The translations under genes and the position numbers were made by a program. Under the pieces are notes generated by a model. That model was not told the origin of the DNA. It ran no database searches and was given only the letters and a program-made list of their open reading frames with translations. 64,000 nt of DNA from Pinus tabuliformis (lineage: Eukaryota > Streptophyta > Pinopsida > Pinales > Pinaceae): assembly GCA_031772625.1 (NCBI GenBank), contig CM062815.1:608733918-608797917 (forward strand). The letters are read 5' to 3'. Numbering within the stretch: position 1 is the first letter of the stretch; every line of letters starts with the position of its first letter. Below, in pieces: positions 22,717-35,576 of this stretch.

Positions 22717-23740
22717 CATGTGGCCACCCAAGAAGAGAGATAAAAAGGCATGCCTAACCCTTTTTTGTCATGCTTTTCGTTTGTATTTGGTTTTCGACCC
22801 TCCCCGACAATTTTTCTCTATATCATAATATCGATAATTTTCAACCATTTGGAACAGCAACCTCCGTCGATCGTCGAACGCCGATGCCATGTGGCAGAGA
22901 GAAAATGGAGGTCCAACCCGTGTTTCATCATCCTTTTTATTTTTAATTCAAATTTCAGTCCTCCCAGGCAATTTTTCACTAAATCGCAATATCGCAATCC
23001 TTCAAGGTTATTGGGGGAGCAACCTCCCTGTTCCTGCGATCACCAATAATATAGAATTGTGGGGTGCAGGATATTGCCATGTGGAGGAGAGAGAAAGGGG
23101 AAACCACTCCTATTTAGTTCCTCATTTCCTTTGTTGATTATTTTCAGCTCTTCCTCGACGATGCAACAATATATCACAAATCGACCCCCCACACGATCTT
23201 TGGAGTTTGTTGTGTCTACGGGACTGCGAGGTCAGCAGGATGCAAGATTGTGATATCAACCTTCGGCGCCAAGAACCATTAATAATACTTAAGTGTGAGC
23301 CCCTAGAATCCATTGATATCTGATCACCAATGGCAAGTGGCAGAGAGAGAAAGTGGTGGCTCGGTCCTTTTTTTCCCTGCTTTTTCCTTGTTAACCTTTT
23401 CGTCCCTTTCCCAATGATTTCACATAATACCGCAAGATTGGCCCTCGCAAGGTCTTTTAAGTTTAGAACCCATCAATCTACCTATATGTCGAGCTATGGG
23501 ACAGCGGGGTCACCATGATTCGGGATGTGGGATTGTGCCATGTGGAGGAGAGAGAGGGGGGTGGCCTGTGCTTGTTTTGTTAAGCATTTCCTTTGTTAAC
23601 CTCTTTGGACCTCCCCTAGCGATTTCACCCTATATCACAAAATCACCCCCCGCAAGTTCTTTTAAAGTTTCATCCCCTGGATCTGTGATGTGTCGATAAT
23701 GTGGGATGCGCGATTCACTGTGCCTGGGGCCCCCAACCTC
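22717..23740 (+). repeat. Degenerate ~170-255 bp tandem repeat, about five units
   Basis: The anchor CATGTGG followed by GAGAGAGA-type purines recurs at 22717, 22888, 23078, about 23334 (variant) and 23539. After each purine block comes a T-rich stretch, then CCTCCC...ATTTC.C.ATATC.CAATAT, then a segment ending GTGGGATGTGG-like. Units are diverged. No protein is recognised in the many short frames. Confidence 0.6.
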
Positions 23741-23949
23741 TGATTGCGATTTACCCTCCATACTTAGCCATTTTCTTAGTTTGCTAGGCTTTTTCGAGGT
23801 AGAACTTCAAAATGATTTATCTTCTGCTTCAGGAGTCCATTTTTGGACTTCCATATACCGTTGGAAATCCCTTTCCAAGCACTACTAAATGGGAATGGTC
23901 TGATTTAGCTCTGAGATCTTCTATGGCCTAGGAGAGTGGCTCCAAACTT

Positions 23950-25115
23950 CACTGCTCTTGGGCAACTTTGACCATTTGAAACCCACAATGTAGTGAGTGA
24001 AAACACAACTAAAAATAATGAGGTTTCCTTCTTGTCCTTCTAAGAACAGTAGGTTTCCCACCAGTCCTTGATGTGGGGGGTGATTTTAAGGAGTGAAAAG
24101 GTAATATTTTCCCAATTAGAAAAATCATGAACCAAAAAATATCCTTCCAACAGATTTACCTCTTTATCTACAACATCTACATCTATCTAGCCTTCAAATA
24201 TGGGGATGTTAAAGTTGAATTGTACCTTAAAGGTAGTGGCATCACTTGTGGGTAGTCGTCAAAGGACCTAGTTGAAGTTGTCCATCATCATGTTCTTTTA
24301 TCGCTCGAGGGCTTCTTTGAGAAATATTTTGAAAGTATATCATGCTCTCTCATATTTATTTTCTTCCTCCATGGGAGGTTGTCGGGGTTTGCAACACTTG
24401 TCTTGCAAAGGTTCAACCATTTCGAGCCTTAACTCCTTATACCTTGACCTTGTTGGGGACATGCAAAGAAAAATAGAGAAAGAGAAGGCCACTTAGATAC
24501 CACTAATCTAGACTTGTGCAGGGACACAACAGAATACATATATAAACATAAACAAAGAGATACAATAGAAATAAAAATTCATTTCATTAGTATCAAAGAA
24601 TTGAAATATGCTTACATAAAGAATGGAAATAAACTAGCTCGAGCGATGGTAGCTTATCTCTCAGAAGATATGGGGTGGATACATGCCTCTAAAGTGTGTT
24701 ACAATGAGACTTAAGGGAATTTTTATTATTGAATAATAAAGGGAAACCATAAACAACCAAAAACCTAACCTTAGGAGATGGAACGCCAAGAGTTTGTGGG
24801 CCTCGTTGCGGTTAGTCAGGCAACAAAATTCCCGAGGTCGTAACTTGGTCATATGATATATGTTTGGCACGTATGATACCTTGTTAGAAATATCTCTTCA
24901 ATTAATACAAGAATTGTTGAAGCTTGACCTTGCTTATGGCTATAGGCCTATTGCAGACCTAAAAGAAAGCACCATTTAGGGGGTCAAAACAAGTCTAGAA
25001 GTTCAAGCCCCGAGAAAACTTGTAAAAATAGTAAATTGTGCTATAATCAAGGACACTGATGAAATTGACTCAAATTCCAGGTGGAATAGTCAAGTGGAAA
25101 CTGATATCCACCTAG
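23950..25115 (-). mobile_element. Element D: 5' end of a chromovirus-like Ty3/gypsy element
   Basis: Read on the minus strand: an LTR of about 600 bp (25115-24505), primer site TGGTATCTAAGTGGCC (24502-24487), then gag with residues LPTSDATTFKVQFNFNIPIF near 24190-24250, followed by WENITFSLLKI and DWWETY. This gag type belongs to plant Ty3/gypsy chromovirus-like elements. The LTR is clearly related to the one at 55870-56478. The element stops near 23950; the rest is missing or lies elsewhere. Broken fossil. Confidence 0.65.
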
Positions 25116-25211
25116 ATCAAAACCAATCCTACAGATCTCCCACTGAACAAGGTTTACCACTGGCTCGAGCAAAAACCTCAGCAGTAAAGGCATCCCCTTG
25201 AAGCCAAAACT

Positions 25212-25223
25212 ACTCTGATACCA
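25212..25223 (-). other. Isolated primer-site-like sequence
   Basis: TGGTATCAGAGT on the minus strand. It resembles the initiator tRNA-Met primer site and is preceded by AACTGAAATT, so it may mark the end of another LTR lying upstream (25224-25500). No matching LTR partner was found. Confidence 0.3.
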
Positions 25224-25386
25224 AATTTCAGTTTTAATCCTATACATAAATTACCTGCAAATGAATTCTTCAAACAGAAAAATATATAATGGTGAGAACA
25301 TAAAACAAATATACATAGAGATTTTCCCCTGGATCCCAAAACGGGGACTAACATATTGATTTTTCATTAAATTCCTTTCAATGTTA

Positions 25387-25409
25387 TAATATATATATAT
25401 ATATATATA

Positions 25410-25481
<72 letters not shown>

Positions 25482-25495
25482 TATATATATATATA
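25387..25495. repeat. (AT)n microsatellite, ~108 bp
   Basis: Almost pure AT dinucleotides with two single-base interruptions. Confidence 0.95.
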
Positions 25496-25499
25496 TTCT

Positions 25500-27075
25500 A
25501 AAGCATTCATAAACCCCAATACACTAACCCTATATTAGAACATAATTGTAGTTCCCTTGATCGGATCTACAAAATACCACAGGAAAAACCATCATGCCCA
25601 AAACCATGAGAAAAAACCATGTAGAAAACCACCCAGAATGTTTTTTCCTAGGGAGCTATCCCAGACCCCAAAATTTTATTCTGGGGCCATTTGTGGAAAT
25701 TACCTAATAGTTCACTATTAATTTTGTCATTCATGATGCAAAATGTTTCACTAATTGTTATTCTTTAGTTATAGGGGAGGGATTAAGAACATGAGAATAC
25801 CAATCAACCAAGAAATCACAAGTACATAGACTTTTTTGTCAGATGTTCGATGTATGTCACTCTCATCTATATGAATGCAAAAAAATCCATGGAACTCATT
25901 GATTTCATCAATTTGATCATCAGAAAGTTCTATTCTTGAAATATGGATGTGAAAATTCTCTTTCTTCCATGTCACATGTGGTAGTAGTGAATGGGAAAAT
26001 TGTGATTCCATAGATTGGGTCGATGGTTGGGATAATGTATTTCTCTCCATTAGTCAATGCATAACTATAGAAGTATCACATTTAGAGGAGGAAAAATAAA
26101 ATATTTCAGTAGATTATCATCACATCTCAGATCTTGCACAACCAAGTTCGATGAATATTTTATTAATTTTTATTAACTAGCATGATTGTAATTTGCTTTG
26201 TTTATTTAGTGGATTGGCATATTGACACTCCATTTTTTGTAGGGCATATATATGCAGTGGTTTCTACAAATGGTAATGAATGGGAAATGGCTATTGGTTG
26301 GCATATTGCGTATAGGGAAGGAAAACCCTCAATGTTGCATTTATGGACTCTCAAGGCATTGATTTTATAATATAGTTAATGGTTATGAAAGGGAATATCT
26401 AACACAAAGTGAAAGAAAACATAAGAGAAAGGGGTTTGTATTTGAAGATTAAATATTGAGTAAATTTTTGTACCATTTTACAAACTTAGTTATTGGTACT
26501 AAGCTCCAATTGCAAACAATGCCAAGCAAGAACTCATCAATGATATGATACTTTGTACCTAATATAAATATGATAAGTTAATGGAGACCATTATTATTAT
26601 AAGTGATCCCGATGGTCTACATGAATGACCATAGATAAGTAGTGAGATATATGGCATGTAGTATGCTTATTTTTTAATTAATGTACACATGACTCCTATT
26701 TAATGTTAATTAATTTATTTTTTTGTTCCCTAGTTAACTAATGAATCATAGGCACATGAAGGCTAACTAATAAGAACAATGGTGGTTTTCAACACCACCC
26801 TAATGATTCTTGGAAAGATATGCTTGAGATGGCTTCAATTTTATAGGCCTTCTTGCACATCCATTTTTCTATTATTTCTCATTGGACTCTATCTTTTGTT
26901 ACATCTAATAGTGTATCATGAGCTATGTCACTTATGGTAGGTATCATATGGCATGTTGACTATGTGTCTCACTTTGAAGAGCATCACTTGTGTACATTTC
27001 TTATGGGACATCACTTAATTCTTAAATATAATCAACAAACATAACATCCCAAGTAAAGTGCATAAAGAGAAATCC
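25500..27075. other. Spacer without recognised genes
   Basis: AT-rich sequence. Short open frames (25769-26050 minus, 26182-26370 plus) resemble no family I can name and have no conserved partner in the window. Confidence 0.5.
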
Positions 27076-27079
27076 TTTT

Positions 27080-27290
27080 TTTAACAGTAATGCCCCAATG
27101 ACTAAGCAAGAGTTGAGATGTCCCACATTGACCAAGGAAGGAGTGAAAACTCCCTAGGGCCACCTACTCCTTGAGTCTAATCAATATAGGCTAAACATGT
27201 CATTTTGGGGAATTGAACACAACTGGTGAGGTAGTTAATATCCAAACTCAACCACTCGGTCTACCATTACTTTATGCATAAAGATAAATC
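27080..27290 (-). mobile_element. Candidate tRNA-derived SINE
   Basis: On the minus strand a box-A-like TAGACCGAGTGG (27263-27252) is followed about 33 bp later by a box B match TGTTCAATTCC (27219-27209), the spacing of a tRNA-type internal promoter. The downstream body holds GTGGGACATCTCAAC, a phrase common in plant SINE-like repeats. There is no clear tail or target duplication, and it does not fold as a functional tRNA. Confidence 0.45.
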
Positions 27291-27425
27291 TTAAAGTGCA
27301 TAAAGTGCTAAAATGAAAGGCATCAACCTCTTATCTACATTGGGGATTGGTTAATAGACAATATAAGTTGCTTATATAATGTCAATCTAGATTAACACAA
27401 TTACCAATCAAACGATAACTTTTCA

Positions 27426-27525
27426 AAATCGAATGATTTTTTGCTACCTCTAAAAAAGTGAGAACTCAAACGGGAACTTGACCGAGTTCTCACTTTTTTA
27501 GAGGTAGCAAAGAATCATTCGATTT
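27426..27525. repeat. Near-perfect 42-bp inverted repeat with a 16-bp loop
   Basis: Left arm 27426-27467 and right arm 27484-27525 are reverse complements with one mismatch. The loop is AAACGGGAACTTGACC. The arm motif GCTACCTCTAAAAAAGTGAG is not repeated elsewhere in the window as far as I can see. It could be a MITE core or a small hairpin RNA locus. Confidence 0.85.
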
Positions 27526-27559
27526 AAAAAAAAAAATTGATTTAGAATACATTTATTTG

Positions 27560-27875
27560 GAGCATATTTTCACACTTCAAATTTTCTAATGTATTAAGTA
27601 TGCACATTTTTTTAAAATGGCAGTGATTTTCAAAACAATTTTGAAAAGTGTTGATGCAACAACAACCCCTTTTATTTTGGGCTCATTTTTTACACTTTAA
27701 ATTTTTTGATATATTAAGTATGGATAATTTTTTTTTAAATGTTGGTGATTTTCATGCGAATTTTGAAAAGCATTGGTGCAATATCAATCATCTTTTTAGA
27801 CATATTTTTGACACTTTAAATTTTCTTATGTCCTAAGTATGCACAATTTTTTTTAAATGATGGTTATTTAACAAA
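27560..27875 (+). repeat. Three tandem ~120-bp units
   Basis: Each unit reads roughly ACACTTTAAATTTTCT.ATG, TTAAGTATG.A.AATTTTTTTT and GATTTTCA.A..AATTTTGAAAAG. The anchor TTAAGTATG recurs at 27593, 27713 and (variant) 27832, a period of 119-120 bp. Confidence 0.75.
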
Positions 27876-28659
27876 TTTTCAAGTTGTCTTATTCCTCTTC
27901 TTGTTTTTCATCCTATGATGCTCATTTTTTAAGGATTTTCCAAACTTGTGTTTTTTGTTTTTCTTTACAATTTTTTTTATAATGAATTTTTTTTTTTTTT
28001 TTGCAAAGCTTTAAAATAATAATAAAATTAATATTTTGAAGTTAGGATTTTTTATATATTTATATATCATAATTAATATTTCAATACAAAAAATAATTAT
28101 CACTAAAAAATAATCATTTTAAACACTCGACAAAAAATAGACATTTTGCAGATAGATATAATTCAAAAAATATGTATTTCAGGACCTTTTTGCTAAAATA
28201 ACATGTTAAGTAATTTTATTATTTTTTTTTTTTTTTGTCAAAACACTTGAATAAAAAAAATAAAAAAATAGCAAATTTGATGAAATTTTTACGAATCTTA
28301 TATCCAAAAATTATGACATTTCAAGTTTATTATTTTTATTTTTTTAAATGATTCACATAAAATTTTAATTAAAAAGAAATAATATTAAAAAAATAAAACA
28401 TATAATAAAATAAATAAAAATAAAAATAAAGACAAACATAAAAATATAAAATTAAAAGTTAAATATACAATAAAACTAAAAAAATTAAAATTAAAAAAAC
28501 ACTAGAAATATTATAAAAATATTATAATAATAATTAAAAATAATTTGGAAAAATCATTAAAATAAAAAACTTTCAAAAGACATTAAAATAATTTTTTTTT
28601 TTTAATCTGAAAAAAAACATTAATATAACATCAAAGTATATATATATATATATCTATTA
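27876..28659. other. AT-rich spacer
   Basis: Poly-A/T runs and short AT repeats (a small (TA)n at 28637-28655). No gene or conserved motif seen. Confidence 0.6.
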
Positions 28660-31600
28660 GAAAAAAGACCCTCCTCCTAGCTGGCGCTGAAGGGGCATCG
28701 CACAACCAACGAAGTGGCATTCAGCGTCGTTACTGTTATACCTGAAAATACCACATCATCAGTTCATAGGAGAATACTATGTTGTTGGTTGAAATACCCC
28801 TCTCCTAGTCTATATAAGACTATAATACAAGTTATGTGCCATGAGGACCACGATATCATAGTCTATAGCAATTTGTCCCCTTCATCTAGCTTGTGTTACT
28901 AAAATTCTCACTGAGTCATGAGCCAAAAAAATCAAGTTAAGTAAACTTTGACACTCTTGTTCACTTTCAGAAACTCATATGGTGGAATGTGATCTCTTTA
29001 TCCTCATCTTTAGCTTTTCCCTAAACAAGAAAAACACACAAAAGCAATAAAGAGCCATAAAGCATGGGGAAGCTTTTTCCTAAGCATAAAAGCATCTAAA
29101 AAGCAGATAAAAGCATTTTTAAATGAGGAAACATTATTCACCCTAAATATTTTGCAGAAATTAAACTAAGGAGGAATTTGGAAATCTTCCTAGCCTTCAC
29201 TTGCCCATATATTGGAGGCTTAGCCATCGATAAAGGGATGTGAATTCTTGTATTGTTACGTTGTTGAGATCTCACTTAAGAGGGAGAGTTTTGGAGGTAG
29301 GAGTTGGAGGAGGTGTTGTTGCAAGTACATCTGATGGTTGTAACTTTCCTTCATCTACTTGATTAATATAGATTGGTTGTTCTTTCTTCCATATATTGTT
29401 ATTCATTGTTTACTTCTTGTATATAACTAATGAATGCTTGGAAGTTTGGTTTGTCATAATGCATTCAGTTATGTTTAGTTGTTTCTAATGTTTTAGATTG
29501 ATAATATTATTAAGTTGTGAATATTTTATTTCTTCTTTCTTATATGCAGGAACAAGCTTTGGAGTTAGCTAGGAGTGCTTCCCAGCTACACTGAAAACTC
29601 CAATAGGTCTGAATGTAGGGACTCACAGGCTTATCTTCCACTTCTCTTATCAATCTCTTCCTTACTTCTTGCATCACTGAAAGAATCAAACCTTCGAACA
29701 ACCTTTCCCTTATTCGGTCTACCCTAGGTTCCCGAGAGAACCTGAGAGGGTTTTTCGTTAATCCAACTGAGCATAAAATCCTATAACAGAATTAGCAACT
29801 CCACTGGGGAGAATTTTTCTTCCCATTTTATTTTTCCCTCTCCTAAATTACCTCTTTGTGATATTAACTTTGTTTGAATTCCTATCCATTGTTTTCATTC
29901 TTAATAATGAAACTGATATGAGTACTTTTCTTGGACCCATACCCTATTATTTTGAGTTAAGCCTGTGTAACGTTGTCTGTAGTGGGCAACATAGTGTTAT
30001 AAAATTATCTAACCCTTATCACAGTGTGTTACCTATGCCTATAACTCACTGTATTGATATGCTAGCTTGCATTAGTCCTTAAAACCTCTGATTTGTCAGT
30101 TTTCTAGTAATTTCCACTGCCTGTGTTTTGTTGGTTTGTGTCTTAAGGTCTTTGATGTATTATACTATGATTATCATGGTTTCATTCATGTTTTATTTTA
30201 GAATTTAGTTTATCTTGCATTTTTCTGCATCTTAAAAGAAAAAAGAAGAAAAAAATTATTATGTGCTTAATCTGCTTGATGTTTTGTACATTAGTTTGCA
30301 TACACTTTACAGTATCATTGTCTACATTTTTTTTTAAGTGCATTGAAACTTGTATTTTGTTTTCTAACATTGGAAAAGGTGTATAGCTACTCTCTCCTTG
30401 TAGAAAATATTATTCATCGAACCAAAATTGAAAATAATATTTTCTACACGGTTTGAGTCAAAGTCTCATAAAACTTCTTACGCAACACCCCTTCCGAAGA
30501 CATTAATAAAGTACATTTAAAATCAATATCGTAATAAAAGTATTCAACAACTCTTTTTCAGGATACATGCATATTAGTCTAGGCTAGAGTCTTGGGATAA
30601 GTTGTGTGAGTAAACTTCCCAAGACTGCAAAACTTAAACTAATGTCATTAAAGAGAGAAAATCTTGTTGCACTCACATCATTTGGGACCGCTCCTCTAAC
30701 AAGAGAGTTAAGCGTGAGACAACATTGGAGTGTAAGATAAGGTAGGTTACCTTTGATTTCATTTCAGTGGGTATTTTGTGTACTAGGGATCCCTTTGGGG
30801 ATATCGAAGCTTAGTCTGGGAATTGGGTGTCCTGCCCACACAACGTATTGTCTATGACTGTGACCCCTCTTGTGGTGTCTGTGATTTGAGGTGACCTTAG
30901 TGGCCATACTTTTAGGGACAAACACAAGGTGACTGGGGTGGGCTTCCTTGGTACCTAAATAGACAAACCTACTTTGTATTTGGTTTGTTGGGAGGGTACT
31001 CATCTTCATGAGAGTGCTTGGCCCCTTCTTACCCAGGTTTGAGCAAAGCTTAGGAGTAATCGTAATTGTAAATTTTGTCAGCTCTCTCTTATAGCCCTTC
31101 GATACTGGGTTTCATCACCAGTTAGTTGTGGCTATCAGACAGATTTATGTTCCCTAGTTTCTATTGATTTCCTTTAGATATTTTTTATTTTTAGGTGTTT
31201 TCTCTTTCCTATTGAGACATATATAATACATCAATAATAAAATTTTGTAAAATATATTCATCATGGCTACCCTAGTTTCTCGTTGTCTGTCTTGATACCT
31301 ATAAGGCCTTCGTCCACTTTCTGTGGAGGAATTTCTAAGTGAATTAAATTCCCCCACTGCTCAAGGGAGCCAGCCTCTAGTTTCAAACCTTGAATCACAT
31401 CCATACTAACCCAGAGTCTATTCTATCTAAGGGCCCTTCTATTTAAAGTCTAGTACCTCCTTGTAATCCTCCACTTACAGATCCTTCTAGGCCTATCTTG
31501 ATTCATGTAACACCCTTACCTTTAGTGTCTTTTTTAGTTCCCCTTTGAACATCAAAATGAATGTAGGTGAGTCATGGTATTTTGTGGACACCATTTCTCC

Positions 31601-33470
31601 ATCATCTTTCAACCTAACTGTCTCAAGTTTCACACCTGTTGTGGGTTATCCTATTGCACAACCTATGGTTCATCCAGGAACCTTAGCTATACCCACTTTG
31701 GGTGGTTCTTAACATTCGTTTTCCTCCACTACCCCTAATCCTTTCGTGTTGACTCCTGGTGTTCCATATTTGATGGCCATGAATAACCCCTTTGGTTGGA
31801 AATCATTGCTTGGTTCAACTCCCCCACAACTATGGAGTGGGGGAAATGTTTCTGGTACTTATCAACCCACTAAGGGAATTTCTGCACCCATGTGATCTAT
31901 GGATCAATAGGGTCCATCTCTGATTGATTATTTTCCTATTAGTGGTGGTCCCGTACTGGACTCATCTTATGTGGCCAGTGATGTTTCATTCCTTGGACCC
32001 CTCTGCATCGCCTTGGGGCCTCCCAACTCAACAATATTCATGTGTTGGGGACAACATCTATCCTGGGGGCAACCCATTAGCTAGTAGCCTTCCTTAGGCT
32101 GGGGGAATGCCTCATGGCCCATCACCCTACATGACCCGACCACTACCTCATGGAAACTACTATCCATGAATCTGTGTACCCTATTGGAAACCGATTGATG
32201 GGAGGACCTCCTGATCCCTCTAGTCATCCTTCTCTTCCTTGGTCTAATTCATATGTACCTACTCCAATGCCTTTCTTGGCTAAATTAGATATCCTGCATA
32301 TATACAAGTAGACAAATGATCCCATGAACCATAACTTGTTATGGCCTCCAACCTCGCACAAAATTTTTGTAGACATTCCTAAGTTTGAAGGAAAGCAGGA
32401 AGCCTGAGCATTCTTCTTATGGTATTTTTCTTTCTCGTTAATTCAGAAAACCTCGAGTTTAATTATTTAGGCCAGTTAAACTCCTACGAAGAATATATGA
32501 GCATATTATTTTTAGGGACTCTTCTCACTCTTTAAATGAAAAAACCCTAAGTTACCTATTTCAGGATCGTAAAACATCTACAAAATAGTTTCAAGCAATT
32601 ATTTTTCTCTCCTTTTGTCGCTCTTTAAACTGAAAAAGATACTAAGAGTTTTCTTCATTTGACTCGGTTAAAAATACTTTACGAGGATTATCAAGTTTAC
32701 TATGTCCCCTTGTACTTGTAACAAAATTAAGAAGACATCTATTAAGCATAGGTTTCTCACTTTATCCAGACTCAATGGACTACTTACAGAAAATGAACTG
32801 TGATGGGTATACTATTAACCCTTTGTCACACCCAGTCATCAACCATGACAAAGGTACCCCCTTGGAGTATTCTTTATGCTCTTTTTAGACTCTCTAAACA
32901 GGAAAAGACCATCAAGTTTACCCTTTCTGGACTCATTAAACCTAAATAGAATGGGAAAAAATTGAAATAAAGAGCAGCCATTACTATCCATATTGGTCTT
33001 AAGTTTTATGGTAGCAGTCTACTATCCATCCCTTAAATCTAGAACTTATCCATCATATTCCTCTTTTGTCAGCTTCTCTTTGAGCCCTACCATGTTATGA
33101 GTTTATTTTTGATACCCTAATGTCCCTGCATCCTTGTATCCTAACAGTCTTTGGTGTTCTTGAGTCTAAGTTGTGTGGTCTCTTTGGTGTCATGCCTTCT
33201 ATTGTTCAAGGGATTTTCCAATATCTGTTGAACTTATCAACCACTAGATCATGTGTCCATTTGACCTAAGTCAATTCACCTTGTTGTTTTAGATCACTAC
33301 AAAATCAATCACTTTTTTACAGTTTCGTGTCAATTGGTGTGGGACTCCTTATTTCCTACCTTCGACGAATCCCTTCCTATCAAGTTCAAAAAATTATCTA
33401 CGAAGTGGATTGAGAAACACCATAGTGCCCTAGAGCTTGTAGTCCTTAGGGTGAAAATGTGAAGTTGGGT
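28660..33470 (+). mobile_element. Element C: decayed Tat-like LTR element (5' LTR, leader, gag remains)
   Basis: The LTR probably spans about 28660-29788: TATA-like TCTATATAAG at 28811, an AT-rich 3' part with GGTTGTAACTTTCC as in B, and an end CTATAACA. The primer site TTAGCAACTCCACTGGGGA (29792-29810) is of the same unusual type as in A and B. A gag remnant near 32290-32430 shows DPMNHNLLWPP and IPKFEGKQEA, matching the gag core of A. Motifs CTCTTTAAACTGAAAAAG and GACTCTCTAAACAGGAAAAG (32527-32940) repeat those of A and B. No pol part or 3' LTR is seen. Heavily broken and probably the oldest of the three. Confidence 0.65.
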
Positions 33471-34470
33471 TACACTTTTTTCCTTTTCTGAGAAAAAAAT
33501 ATCATTTTTGGAAGTTCTTCAACTTTCGGCAAGCCAAAGAATTTTTTCCTGTTTATAATTTCATTTTACAATAAAAAGGAAACTTGTCAGAAATTTTATT
33601 CGCTTTCTATTGCTTATTTTTTGGAATTTTTTTATCCACATTGAATATGTCAACTTAGCAATTGTTTGATTATGTGTTCTTTAAAAATCAAGGGATTCAT
33701 AACACGTCATGTTTTTTAGCACTAGTGTATTCTTTGTTAACTTGGAATTTTTGAAAACAAATGTGTTCTAGTAACCTAGACAAACTCTACTTCCATATCA
33801 TTATATATACGACACCAACTAATGCCCATCATAATTACTAGAATTTTTTTAATTGAACCAATATGAAAAAGATTCAGATTTTAATTATGTTTAGTTGAGC
33901 GTCAAATTTCTCAACATATTAGTTATAAAGTTAAAATCTAAAAACTACCCATTACAGAAGACAAACCAATGTAATGAACCATAAATTTTTCATATTTTTT
34001 ATAGTGTATTTTGGAAGATACAAATTTTTTATTTCACTGAATCATAATGACCTTCAAAAAAATTTTGCAGACTATTTTTTAGAAAATTAATTAAATTAGC
34101 AAGTTTTTATGAAATTCCATAAAATTTATATCTACTGAAAGTAAATTCAATTCTGCAAACTATGGCTTTTGTTTCGACAGTAAATTCACTAAATTTGATG
34201 GATTTTAAGCATTTCCAAATTGGAAAAAGGTGACAAGAGCCGAGTTTTTGTAGAGTTGAAGGTTAAAACAGTTTGGGAGAATTAAATTACATTCGACTGA
34301 ACTTGTGTTTGTCGTTGACGCTCGTTTAAATAAATGGAAAAAAATTCAGCTGAATTACATTAAAAGTTCGGCGAAATTATTTTTAAAAGTTTAGCCAAAA
34401 ATATGTTGATATTTTCCGTTGGCCGCAAAATTGAAACGGTGTGATCTTATAAAAAAACATTTCACCCGAA
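33471..34470. other. AT-rich spacer
   Basis: No gene recognised. Short runs such as AAAATTCAGCTGAATTACATT near 34345 precede the promoter-like region at 34474. Confidence 0.5.
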
Positions 34471-34473
34471 ACG

Positions 34474-34484
34474 ATATAAATAAA
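34474..34484 (+). promoter_or_regulatory. TATA-like box upstream of the minisatellite and transposase-like gene
   Basis: ATATAAATAAA inside ACGATATAAATAAATGG, the best TATA match in the 650 bp before the ATG at 35121. Function inferred only from position. Confidence 0.35.
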
Positions 34485-34529
34485 TGGAGATGAAACTTCA
34501 TTTTCACACAATTTCCTCATTTGGAGTGA

Positions 34530-35095
34530 ACTTTTAAGGTAAATCTTTTAGGCTGAATTTTTTGGAGTTAATTTTGAAAGTAAGTTTTTTGGGCTCAACT
34601 TTTTGGAGGAAATTTTTTGGACTTAATTTTTAAAGTAAGTCTTTTGGGCTAAATTTTTTAAGTGAGATTTTTTAGCTTAATTTTTAAAGTAAGTCCTTTG
34701 GGCTGAATTTTTTAAGTGAGATTTTTTAGCTTAATTTTTAAAGTAAGTCTTTTAGGTTGAATTTTTTAAGTGAGATTTTTTAGCTTAATTTTTAAAGTAA
34801 GTTTTTTGGGTTGAATTTTTAAATTGAGATTTTTTAGCTTAATTTTTAATGTAAGTTTTTTGGGCTTGATTTTTAAAGTGAGACTTTTAAGCTGAATTTT
34901 TAAAGCGACTTTTTTGCACTGAATTTTTAAAGTGAGTTTTTTTGAAGTAAATTTGTTTGGCTGAATTTTTAAAGTGAGATTTTTTTAAAGTAACTCTTTT
35001 GTGCTGAATTTTTAAAGTGAGTTTTTTGTTCTAAATTTTGAAAGTGAATTTTTTTTGTAGGATTTTTTGAAATTGAATTTTTTGGATTGGATTTT
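34530..35095 (+). repeat. Minisatellite with ~29-bp core (58-bp higher-order unit)
   Basis: Around 19 degenerate copies of a unit like TTTTTTGGGCTGAATTTTTAAAGTGAG. In 34620-34800 two alternating 29-bp types (AAGTAAGTCTTTTGGGCTGAA and TTTTTAAGTGAGATTTTTTAGCTTAA) form a regular 58-bp unit. It lies just before the ATG of the downstream gene and would be transcribed as its 5' leader. Confidence 0.85.
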
Positions 35096-35518
35096 AAAAA
35101 TCTACGTAGCTTGAATTATCATGGGAAATCAAAGAAATTGCAAGAGAAAATATGATCGAACAAGAGACATTGAGACTCATAGAGATTACGGGAGAAGCTA
35201 TTACAAAAGAAAGAAGGAATAATGCGCAAATATTGAAAGGGAAAACCAATCTCAACTTGAAGTTGAAGCACATATGTAAATGTAAATATTATGAATCATA
35301 TTTAAAATTTAACTAGTGTATTGTGAAATTTAATTTTTATTTGATGAACTAATTTGAAAAATATTTTGCAATGTAAGCAAAAAGAGATATTCCTCATAAC
35401 ATTGATGATGTGATTGAAAATGTTGAAACACAAAGTGAAAAAGATAATGAACCAATAATTGATGATTTTGTTGAAGATGTTGAAAGAGATTCAAATGAAG
35501 AAGTTAAATCAACATCAA

Positions 35519-35519
<1 letters not shown>

Positions 35520-35574
<55 letters not shown>
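35520..35574. repeat. (AT)n microsatellite in a probable intron
   Basis: About 27 AT repeats directly after an exon-like acidic segment ending near 35518. Confidence 0.95.

Positions 35575-35576
<2 letters not shown>

Noticed and set aside
25769-26370. Short frames of 93 and 62 codons as host genes
   Set aside because: No recognisable domain, no splice structure and no partner copy in the window.
27209-27263. Possible tRNA gene
   Set aside because: Box A and box B are present but there is no complete cloverleaf or acceptor stem; a SINE is the better reading.
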